Virus record (IMG/VR): IMGVR_UViG_3300017744_000080
Span: 1-31,708 of that record
Origin: a virus
Direction: 5' to 3' (one strand)
DNA length: 31,708 bases
Below, piece after piece: positions 1 through 7,400 of this stretch. Each line of letters starts with the position of its first letter. The first letter of the stretch is position 1. The notes under the pieces are model-generated. The model saw only the letters and a program-made list of their open reading frames with translations, searched no databases and was not told where the DNA came from. The position numbers were made by a program, and so were the translations under genes.

Positions 1-78
1 CTTACAAGCGAAGGGGCAGAGCAGGGACGTCTAGTAGGCGGTAAAAGCAAGGCCGATATAATGGAGTGGTTATCATGA
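1..78 (+). CDS. Thioredoxin-fold protein, C-terminal end only (partial)
   Basis: Frame 1 is open from the window edge to a TGA at 76-78 and encodes the last 25 residues of a protein. The stretch EGAEQGRLVGGKSKADIMEWL aligns by eye with the C-terminal strand-helix of thioredoxins (E. coli [21 protein letters not shown]): a turn with Gly, then a hydrophobic residue-Gly before the last helix, SK at the helix start and a hydrophobic helix end. The stop overlaps the nrdB start as ATGA, so the two genes are translationally coupled. A thioredoxin or glutaredoxin that re-reduces ribonucleotide reductase would suit this position. The active-site CxxC would lie outside the window, so the call rests on a short alignment. 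It does not look like the end of nrdA, which usually carries a Cys pair. Confidence 0.5.
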   Translation, partial: LTSEGAEQGRLVGGKSKADIMEWLS

Positions 79-1037
79 GTAATTTATTAGAAGAGAGAGA
101 ATATTATAAGCCGTTTAACTATCCGTGGGCTTTTGAACATTATAAGTCTCAGCAACATATGCACTGGTTACCAGACGAAGTAAATCTTGCAGATGATTTG
201 AAAGATTTTCGTGAGAATCTTAGTGAAGGCAATAAATCTTTGTTAGCAAATATCTTTCGTTTCTTTACGCAAGCAGATGTTGACGTATGTTGTGGTTATG
301 CTACACACTATTTGCCGACATTTAAACAACCTGAGGTACGTATGATGTTGTCTGCATTTGCAGCAATGGAAGCAGTACACCAGGAAGCATATTCATTATT
401 ATTAGAAACATTAGGTTTCGGAGATGATGAGTATCAGAAGTTTATGGAACACAAAGCTATGATGGATAAGCATGAGCATCTTAGCAACTTTGGTATGAGT
501 AGTAAAATGGATATTGCAAAGACAATGGCTATCTACTCAGGCTTTACCGAAGGGGTACAATTGTTTAGTAGTTTTGCTATTCTGTTGAACTTCCCAAGAC
601 ATAACTTGATGAAAGGTATGGGTCAGATTGTTACTTGGTCTGTGCGAGATGAAAGTCTTCACGTTGAAGGCATGAGTCAATTGTTCCGTACTTATATTCA
701 AGAAAATCCAGAACTATGGAATGATGATCTAAAGTATGAAATCTATTGTGCTGCAGAGCGTTCTGTAGAACTAGAAGATGCTTTTATTGACTTGTGTTTT
801 GCGGGTGCTGATGTACCTGATCTTACACCAGAAGATGTAAAGCTGTATATTCGATACATCGCAGATCGAAGACTATTAGGGCTAGGGTTGAAAAAGATTT
901 TTGGTAGTGATAAAAATCCTTTAGACTGGCTAGACTATATGCTAAACGGCGTAGAACACGCTAACTTTTTTGAAAACAGAGCCACCGAATACTCAAAAGC
1001 GAGTACAACAGGAAATTGGCAAGATATATTTAAATAG
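75..1037 (+). CDS. nrdB: Class I ribonucleotide reductase, small (beta) subunit
   Basis: This subunit carries the di-iron/tyrosyl-radical cofactor that the large subunit needs to reduce ribonucleotides to deoxyribonucleotides. All expected ligands are visible, with the spacing of E. coli NrdB: Asp68, Glu99, His102 (ExxH), radical Tyr106 four residues after the His, Glu159, Glu193 and His196 (RDESLH). At 320 residues it is a short, virus-sized form. The ATG at 75 is preferred over a GTG at 66: a GGAG at 63-66 lies 8 nt upstream of the ATG, and the GTG overlaps that ribosome-binding site. The start overlaps the upstream stop by ATGA. The C-terminal tail ends NWQDIF, as expected for the peptide that docks on the large subunit. 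No nrdA is in the window; it probably lies upstream. Phage nrd genes sustain dNTP supply during infection. Confidence 0.96.
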   Translation: MSNLLEEREYYKPFNYPWAFEHYKSQQHMHWLPDEVNLADDLKDFRENLSEGNKSLLANIFRFFTQADVDVCCGYATHYLPTFKQPEVRMMLSAFAAMEAVHQEAYSLLLETLGFGDDEYQKFMEHKAMMDKHEHLSNFGMSSKMDIAKTMAIYSGFTEGVQLFSSFAILLNFPRHNLMKGMGQIVTWSVRDESLHVEGMSQLFRTYIQENPELWNDDLKYEIYCAAERSVELEDAFIDLCFAGADVPDLTPEDVKLYIRYIADRRLLGLGLKKIFGSDKNPLDWLDYMLNGVEHANFFENRATEYSKASTTGNWQDIFK

Positions 1038-1046
1038 GAAATAAAA

Positions 1047-1277
1047 ATGGCAGATAATAATGAAGAATTAACTTTAACCTTTAACGGTGTAGAATACGAT
1101 ATAGATAGTTTAACCGACTATGGTAAATATGTCGTAGGTCAGTTAAAAGACTTGCAAGTTCAAGAATCCCAATTAAAAGCAAAACTAGATCAAGTAAGTG
1201 TTGCAACAAAAGGATTTGGTGAGCTTTTAGGAAAAGAGTTAGAACCAGAAGAAACTACAGAAGAAGTTTCAGAGTAG
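1047..1277 (+). CDS. Small DUF6447-like protein
   Basis: A 76-residue acidic protein. The first half has a β-hairpin-like segment (LTFNGVEYDIDSL) followed by a helix with regular hydrophobic spacing (VVGQLKDLQVQESQLKAKLDQVSVA), and the end is Glu-rich. This pattern, a short I/L-x-φ-x-G-x-x-Y-D strand followed by a helical hairpin, resembles the uncharacterised DUF6447 family of small phage and bacterial proteins; the match is from memory, not a search. The start has an AGGAA site 7-8 nt upstream and lies 9 nt after nrdB, so it is probably co-transcribed with it. It is the last gene before a strong terminator. Function is unknown and no catalytic motif is visible. Confidence 0.8.
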   Translation: MADNNEELTLTFNGVEYDIDSLTDYGKYVVGQLKDLQVQESQLKAKLDQVSVATKGFGELLGKELEPEETTEEVSE

Positions 1278-1278
1278 T

Positions 1279-1303
1279 AAAAAGGGGCGCAAGCCCCTTT
1301 TTT
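1279..1303. terminator. Bidirectional intrinsic terminator
   Basis: A ten-base-pair stem AAAAAGGGGC / GCCCCTTTTT with a GCAA tetraloop. The plus strand continues as TTTTTT and the minus strand has TTTTT at the opposite arm, so it can stop both the nrdB cassette and the long minus-strand late transcript. It sits exactly between the two convergent gene sets. Confidence 0.93.
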
Positions 1304-1304
1304 A

Positions 1305-2126
1305 TTATGACAAACCAGTAGCAAATGCAACAACGTCATTTTTGGCGAGTATGCGACCATTATCTTCTATCCTAGCAAGAACAATGTTATTTCTTTTGAA
1401 ATCTAAGTTTCCAGTTGTTTGATTGTACTCCTTGTAAATACGATATCTTAAAGGATCGTCGGTAGAACTGTCTACAGCCCGAGTGGTTTTTGTAAAGTCT
1501 GTCTCAACTCTAAAAAGATTATTATCTCCGGTTGCTTGATCTGTATCAACCTCTAAATCTGTCCCTGGTAGCATATCTAGTATAACATTTGGACATTTTC
1601 TGCCAGAATAATAACTATTGACATATATAGCTGCTTTGTAAACACTAAATCCATTAACATCCCAGCCGGTATCTATACCGGTGCTTGCCGTCACAGATAC
1701 TTGTGCACAACTGCTACTGAATTTTTCATCAATAGGAACAATATATACGTCAGCCCCCGCGCCTGTTATGTGATATTTAACAAAACCTCCATTATAATCA
1801 TCATACATATGAAGAGTTAGGTGTAGGGCTGCCGCTTGTTTGTTTGTATATATACTACTTACAGAGTAATAAAAATCTCCTATATGCCAGGTATTAACAG
1901 TAGTTGCACTTCCACTAGTATCAGCAAACTCAGTATGGTCTATATAATAACTTTGAGGGTAAAAAGGGGTTCCCCCAATTTCTACTATTTCATCCGAACC
2001 GTCATTTTTCTTAATAAAAACGCGACCGTCGTAGGTATTAATTGCTACTTCGCCTAACTCAACATTAGAGGTGGTAGGAACCTTGCCTCTAGTATTTGTC
2101 CTTTTTAATTTGATTGTTTGTGTCAT
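1305..2126 (-). CDS. Tail fibre / receptor-contact protein (short)
   Basis: A 273-residue protein. The N-terminal ~50 residues carry a motif seen in many phage fibres: TIKLKR, a short variable stretch, then ELGEVAINTYDGRVFIKK, with a β-hairpin that usually attaches the fibre to the tail. The 459-residue protein encoded just upstream (right) carries a related version (TIQIRR ... LAHGELAY). The remaining ~220 residues have β-rich composition and no recognised family; two stretches contain several Cys and Tyr residues and could form a receptor-binding head. AGGAG lies about 6 nt before the ATG. It is the last gene of the minus-strand late region, directly before the bidirectional terminator. Distal fibre genes often evolve fastest. 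The specific receptor cannot be read from the sequence. Confidence 0.75.
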   Translation of the reverse strand: MTQTIKLKRTNTRGKVPTTSNVELGEVAINTYDGRVFIKKNDGSDEIVEIGGTPFYPQSYYIDHTEFADTSGSATTVNTWHIGDFYYSVSSIYTNKQAAALHLTLHMYDDYNGGFVKYHITGAGADVYIVPIDEKFSSSCAQVSVTASTGIDTGWDVNGFSVYKAAIYVNSYYSGRKCPNVILDMLPGTDLEVDTDQATGDNNLFRVETDFTKTTRAVDSSTDDPLRYRIYKEYNQTTGNLDFKRNNIVLARIEDNGRILAKNDVVAFATGLS

Positions 2127-2144
2127 TTGACTCTCCTATTGCTC

Positions 2145-2156
2145 GCGTATATACGC
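2145..2156. repeat. Perfect 12-bp palindrome in an intergenic gap
   Basis: GCGTATATACGC is its own reverse complement and lies in the 47-bp gap between the two short fibre genes. It has no T tract on either side, so it is not a standard terminator. It could be a small mRNA hairpin near the ribosome-binding site of the downstream gene or a protein-binding site. Function is unknown. Confidence 0.45.
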
Positions 2157-2173
2157 TAGGGTTGGTTTAATTG

Positions 2174-3553
2174 TTAAAAAGTTCCTGCGTCTAATGTAAA
2201 GGTAACATCATCAATATTTGCAATGGTCAAGACTCTTGAAGCAGTAGTTCCATCAGAAGTATCGGTAGGTTCTGTAATAGTCCAAAAGTTTTCACTTTCG
2301 TCCCAAGTAAAGTTTGCATTTGTATAGTTTCCACGATTTATTTCGATACCACCATCCGCTGTATCTCCGGGGTCAGTAGCACCTATATCACTATTAAGTT
2401 CTAATATAGAATCTCCTAGAGCAACAGTATTTGAATTTACTGTAGTTGTAGTACCTTTTACTTCAAAGTCTCCTTCAATAGTAAGTTTACCTGTAGAATC
2501 TAAAGTCATACCATTAGTTAAAGCGTTTGCACTATCTCCGGAACTTCCTGCAGGGGAGACCTTAAATACAATGCTACCCCCGACTCCGGTTCCTGTACCT
2601 TTACCACCACTAATTACTAAAGCTGAACCTGCGCTGTCTGTACCGCTCGCATCCGCCATATCAACACCTAAGGTTACTCGTTGAGCAGCTTGGTCGGCGT
2701 CATCTAATAGACCTCTTGCCGCGGCGGTGAGGGCAGTTACCGCATACGTATCTGAACCTGTAGTATATATCATCTTGTTAGAAGCAGTGGTCAAACCAGC
2801 AATACTAAGAAGTCCTGCATCATATGCTTGAACATTTGTACCAATAGCCAGACCTAAAGCAGTTCTAGCGTCTCCTGCACTTGTAGAGCCTGTACCACCG
2901 TCTCCCACTGCAAGAGTGCCTGTGATTGCACTTGCAGATAAATCAACAGCAAGTTTTGTGCTATCTACAACAATACCGCCGTTTGTTTTTAAGTCCGCAG
3001 CAAAGGTTACAGTATTATCAGTTACGGCAGTAGTGATGCCGTCTCCGCCAGTAAAGGTAAGAGTTCCTCCCGTAGCAAAAGAATCCGTAGCAGTACCATC
3101 CGATACAGTAAAAGTACTTGTTACAGTTCCAAAAGAAAGAGCCCCATTTCCATCAGTTTTTAGAAATTGACCATTAGTACCATCAGCTGCAGGGTATGTT
3201 AAACCATCAATAGTAACCGCACCAGCACCCTTCGCTGTAATAGTAAGATTTACATCATCGCCTGCTCCCAGAGTTTCAATAGTAGTGCCAGAAATTTTAA
3301 CACTTCCTAGAGTTAGCTCCGTCAAGTTTTTGCTAGTACCAGTTTGTAGTAGTTTTGAGTTTTCTACTGAGCCTGCTGTTGTAGGAAAAAGACTGGTATA
3401 GGCTGTACCACCGATTGCTAAAGCATTCCCTGATCCTGGCTCCCCGATATATAATTTATTATCGTTTTTAGTATATGCGAGTTCGCCGTGTGCAAGGGTT
3501 ATTCCAGTTATAGCTGTAGACTCACTACGTCTAATTTGTATTGTTTGAGCCAT
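2174..3553 (-). CDS. Tail fibre protein
   Basis: A 459-residue fibre. The N-terminus has the fibre-attachment motif TIQIRR...TLAHGELAYTKNDNKLYIG (residues about 4-40). The centre is rich in Gly, Thr, Ser and Asp with recurring strands such as TFTGGDGITTAVTDNTVTFA, as in trimeric β-structured fibres. Residues about 365-420 (GTTTTVNSNTVALGDSILEL, then a GGIEI strand) repeat a domain found near the C-terminus of the J protein in this window (GTTTTINSTTLDVDDLNI), so the two genes share a module. The protein ends in DAGTF; the next protein upstream ends in DAGAF. A GGAGAC site precedes the ATG by about 6 nt. The 22-bp gap to the upstream gene holds part of an AGCCTT/AAGGCT hairpin (3572-3585) that also covers that gene's stop. 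Confidence 0.83.
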   Translation of the reverse strand: MAQTIQIRRSESTAITGITLAHGELAYTKNDNKLYIGEPGSGNALAIGGTAYTSLFPTTAGSVENSKLLQTGTSKNLTELTLGSVKISGTTIETLGAGDDVNLTITAKGAGAVTIDGLTYPAADGTNGQFLKTDGNGALSFGTVTSTFTVSDGTATDSFATGGTLTFTGGDGITTAVTDNTVTFAADLKTNGGIVVDSTKLAVDLSASAITGTLAVGDGGTGSTSAGDARTALGLAIGTNVQAYDAGLLSIAGLTTASNKMIYTTGSDTYAVTALTAAARGLLDDADQAAQRVTLGVDMADASGTDSAGSALVISGGKGTGTGVGGSIVFKVSPAGSSGDSANALTNGMTLDSTGKLTIEGDFEVKGTTTTVNSNTVALGDSILELNSDIGATDPGDTADGGIEINRGNYTNANFTWDESENFWTITEPTDTSDGTTASRVLTIANIDDVTFTLDAGTF

Positions 3554-3575
3554 TTAAAGTCTCCGTTCTTTAGCC

Positions 3576-3986
3576 TTAAAAGGCTCCTGCGTCAATATTA
3601 TCAGAATCTTCCGAGTCATCACCTACCATTATAGGTACCCACTCAAAAATTCCGGGAGTTGTTTGACGATAAATTTTTAATTGATGGTCGTTTGTATCAT
3701 ACCAAGTATCTCCAACCTCTACCCTAGAACCTGTTGGCGCATCATCTGTGCGAAAATCTTGGTCTGCAAGCTGCTCTAGAGCACCTTGTAGATTTGTTGC
3801 TGTGATTGTACCTGTAGGAGTAACTGACACCGAGCCAGAACTTACTCCTACTGCATCACTTATGGATAGACCTTTGGCTTCAACAGTTGTAACATTAGGA
3901 ACAATATTAATACTTACCTGAGTATCCTCTACAGATACGGTAGTCTTATTCTCAGATACTGATATAGATGTTCCTTGAGTACTCAT
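3576..3986 (-). CDS. Small virion-associated or fibre-linker protein, function unknown
   Basis: A 136-residue protein without a recognised family. The N-terminal half consists of short alternating β segments (TSISVSENKTTVSVEDTQVS), and the second half has GALEQLADQDFR followed by GDTWYDTNDHQLKIYR. That last pattern, G-D-x-W-Y-D-T-x-x-x-x-L-x-φ-Y, recurs in structural proteins of large phages. It starts within the upstream stop codon (ATGA overlap), so its synthesis is coupled to that of the 124-residue protein. It ends in NIDAGAF, close to the LDAGTF end of the next fibre. Position among fibre genes and composition suggest a structural or fibre-attachment role; this is inference. Confidence 0.7.
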   Translation of the reverse strand: MSTQGTSISVSENKTTVSVEDTQVSINIVPNVTTVEAKGLSISDAVGVSSGSVSVTPTGTITATNLQGALEQLADQDFRTDDAPTGSRVEVGDTWYDTNDHQLKIYRQTTPGIFEWVPIMVGDDSEDSDNIDAGAF

Positions 3987-4357
3987 GATTGTGCTCTAGT
4001 TACTTCCTGCGTTACTGTTACAGTACCTTGAAGCAGTCTAGAGACATAGTCGTCTACGGTTTGTCCATCGACTTCCTTAGTAGTGTATATTTCTAAATCA
4101 TAAAAATAAGTTCCAGCTGTAATTGCTGCACTTTTTTGGTTGGTTAATGACATAGTTATTTTGCCTTGCGCTTTAGTAGAATCCGGTATTGTAGCATTAA
4201 ATTCTTCTGTTTTCGTACTAGAAGATTTAGATGGTCTAATAAATGCTCGAGCATAGTAATTAGTAAGATTTTTACCTGTTCCAGACTCAGACACCGTAAA
4301 CTCTATCGCAAAGTCGGATCCCTGGTCGATAACTAAGTCATATCGGGCTGCTGTCAT
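3983..4357 (-). CDS. Small β-rich structural protein, function unknown
   Basis: A 124-residue protein with strand-rich sequence (YDLVIDQGSDFAIEFTVSES, then NYYARAFIRPS and GTYFYDLEIY). The Q-G-x-D-x-x-φ start and the later Y-D-L-x-φ strand resemble the small Ig-like/baseplate-upper-protein N-terminal domains found next to fibres in several phages. This is a fold-level impression, not a confirmed family. The start is well placed: GGAG lies 8 nt before the ATG, and only about 14 nt separates it from the expected transcription start of a consensus promoter at 4378-4406. It is therefore the first gene of a four-gene distal unit (this protein, the 136-residue protein and two fibres). Confidence 0.72.
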   Translation of the reverse strand: MTAARYDLVIDQGSDFAIEFTVSESGTGKNLTNYYARAFIRPSKSSSTKTEEFNATIPDSTKAQGKITMSLTNQKSAAITAGTYFYDLEIYTTKEVDGQTVDDYVSRLLQGTVTVTQEVTRAQS

Positions 4358-4377
4358 TTGTTTTTCTCCATTTCAGA

Positions 4378-4406
4378 ATTATAGCCAAATTAGGCTATCT
4401 TGTCAA
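4378..4406 (-). promoter_or_regulatory. Consensus sigma-70 promoter for the distal fibre unit
   Basis: On the minus strand TTGACA (4406-4401), a 17-bp spacer and TATAAT (4383-4378) match the sigma-70 consensus at all twelve positions. It lies in the 67-bp gap between two genes and points at the 124-residue gene. The expected start point is near 4371. Confidence 0.88.
4381..4398. promoter_or_regulatory. Inverted repeat inside the promoter, possible operator
   Basis: ATAGCC-AAATTA-GGCTAT is an inverted repeat with 6-bp arms and a 6-bp centre. It occupies most of the spacer and overlaps half of the -10 box of the promoter at 4378-4406, a classical position for a repressor or activator site. The repeat is seen directly; a binding protein is inference. 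Confidence 0.5.
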
Positions 4407-4424
4407 GATTTATTTTTTTGAACG

Positions 4425-7400
4425 TTATGATATATTTCCTAAGATTACTCTTTCATTGCCACCGGAATCTAATACTTTTATTGTATCATTTACAAATTCT
4501 ATTCGTCCTCCAGTAGTACCACTCCTTATTTTTAACTTTCCAGCGCTTTGATCGAACAATAAGTGAGCTCCTGAAGGGTCTCCAGTAAAAAAATCTCCGT
4601 CTTCTTTTAAGAAAACCCCTTTACCTCCTGAAGGCTCTCCGTTTGCGTCTATTGTAATCTCAGTTTGTCCTGATGATTGTACCCTTACTGCTCTAGCTAG
4701 TACAGAGTTAGCATTTAATACATCGGTATCAATTTGATTAGCCACAATAACATCAATTTCAGCATAAGCCGCTACAAGATTATCGAATGTTGCATTTGAA
4801 CCATAAATATGGCAAGCATGGATAATATTTGCACTTACCATGTTCGCACTAATGGTATTAGCTGCTTCAGTAACAACCTTGTTTTGAGTTGTTCCTGCTC
4901 CTGCGTACATATCTCCAGTTGTTGCCATACCCCCTTGACCCATTTGGTCAAGATCAATTTTTGCTCGCTCTACAAAAGAGCTCCAGTTGGAAGAGCCCGA
5001 ACCTCCAGTAGAGTTAGAATGAGTTGATACGCCGGGATCAGTTGCGTCTGCGATAAAGTCTTTTACAACCCATCTCTGATCTTGAACATTATCTCCCAGT
5101 AAAGCTACCCTTAGCTCACTGGCGCCGGAAGTATCGCAGTATATTTGTAAAGCACATCCATCATGAGTACCTCCTTCTTTTATACGAATATATCTTAGAG
5201 GGGTTCCTGCATAGTATGAATAATCCAGAACCGTAATATTGTTAGAAGCATTCGTACCGTAGGTATGGCTAGCATAGAATATACAAGTTTGATGTTTACC
5301 AGAGTCTTGATCCCAAATTGCAAATCTACCCATTGCTCTAGCAGTAGATGCTACTGCTATTGTATACCAACCTGCGGCTAGATTGCTGGCGCTATGGAAG
5401 TTCTCGGAAGTATAACCTCTATCCAGAATAGTATTTATCTCAGATCTGGAATACGCATATGCGTGTATTTGATCACCTGTAGCGAGTGCTGTTACATTGT
5501 CTGCTACAGTAGCTGTTTTAGCAGCAACTTTTGTATTAGAAATCTGTATAGTAGCATCATCTACATCTACTGCAATATCATTAGCATTTGCTGTGATACC
5601 GCTGCCTCCGACAACATTGATGGTTGCATCTCCAGATGTACCTCCCCCAGACAGACCGTTTCCAGCCGTTACACTTGTAATATCACCAGTATTAGTGGTA
5701 TAGTTCAGACCAGTAACAAAATCGTGTATCTGATCACCCGTAGCGAGTGCAGTGCCTCCATCTACTACCGCTCCTGTTTTAGCAGCAACTTTTGCATTAG
5801 AAATCTGTATAGTAGCATCATCTACATCTACTGCTAGAGTTACACCTCCCGAATTACCTCCACCAGACAGACCGTTCCCAGCCGTTACACCTGTAATATC
5901 TCCGTCATTAGTCGTTATTTCTGTTATGACGTTATCCATAACAGAATAGTGGCCAGTAGTTTGCGTAGTATTGTCAAAAACTAAATTTACATTAGCACTA
6001 CCAGCACTTGGTTCTGTTGTAACATAGTTATTACTAGACGTATCAAGATTTATATCTACTTTATTTGCATTACCTTCTCTAAAAATTGTAAGGTTTGCCT
6101 GAGAGTATCTTGTTAGTCGAATATAAACATCTTTATGGTCATAAGAATTATCAGGAATATTAATAACTCGAATACCTACACCTCTACTTGCAGTAGGTGT
6201 ATTTGCGACTGTAAAAGTACCTGCGATATTTATATCATCACTATTACCGGCGCGTCCGAAGAAAGACAGGTCAATTTTTTGCGTACCATAACTTTCTACA
6301 TGGTTATTAATTGTTCCTCGAATTGTTATACCAGAATTACCCTGATTAACTGTAGCTACCTTGTACCAACGATCATCATTATTACTAACATCAGTTACAG
6401 ACCACTCGTATTGTGTACCTTGAAGCTGATATCTTCCGTCTAGGTCTTGAGTTATAGTACCTCCATCCCGTTGAGTTAGTACAAGCTCCCCATTAGCAGT
6501 ACTAAAGCTCATACCCGTTATATTATCATTATAGGCAGCGTCCCAGTTTTGATCTTTTCTGTAGTTAGCAATGGTATACCCATTGCTTGCATCTGCCGGA
6601 TCAGAGCCGGGAGGTTTAGAGTATATACCTTCAGCGTACATCAACTTACCATCGGCAAGTATAGTTGTTGTACTTTCGGAAGATTCTAGAATAAATGCTG
6701 CAGCACTTCCATAAGATTCTGCATCAAAATGGTAGAAGGTCATAGCTCCATTCTGACCATAAGAATCACTAGACTGGTCACTAAATTTAATCCGTGCTCC
6801 ACCACCGTTAGTAGCATTACGGATTTGAAGCTGAGGACTAGCACCTGTAACGATATTTGTTATATAATTCCTACCTGTAACAAAATCATATATTTGATCA
6901 CCTGTTGCAATAGTGGTTGCCCCATTTGTTACGGCTGCTGTATCTCCTGCATGAAATACTATATTATCTACCGAATAGAAGTTTCCATCTGTTTTAATAT
7001 CAACAGTGCCACTGTTTTGGGTATGTCTTACGCCCCCAACAAGAGTAGTATGTTCATAACTTTCACCGCCTGTATACGCTGTATCTGTAGGATTGGCTGT
7101 AACAGTTTCATCTCCTAAAGGGTAAATGGTGGTCTTAAGATCACACGTTGTCGGATGGTTAGCATGATAGGCATATTTAACATATAAGTCAAAATCTTCA
7201 TTATTACCATTTACTTCAACCTTGATAGTAAGCGCGTCATAGTCGCTCGAATTTGATATTATTTGTATATCTTGGCTGTGATTGACTAAAATATCAGCAA
7301 CTATATTCGAAACTAGATTACCTCCATGAAGTGCAAAAACTACACGAACTGCAGAACTTAGCTCATTGCCAAGTACTCGTGCTACTCGTGAATACGTGTT

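Noticed and set aside
1-78. C-terminus of nrdA upstream of nrdB
   Set aside because: The visible end lacks the Cys pair usual at the NrdA C-terminus and matches the thioredoxin C-terminal pattern better.
5394-5837. Long plus-strand Cys/Tyr/Ser-rich open frame opposite the giant fibre
   Set aside because: It is the antisense shadow of the fibre repeats: the composition mirrors the Thr/Ala/Val-rich repeats on the minus strand, it has no ribosome-binding site, and similar frames recur wherever the repeats do.
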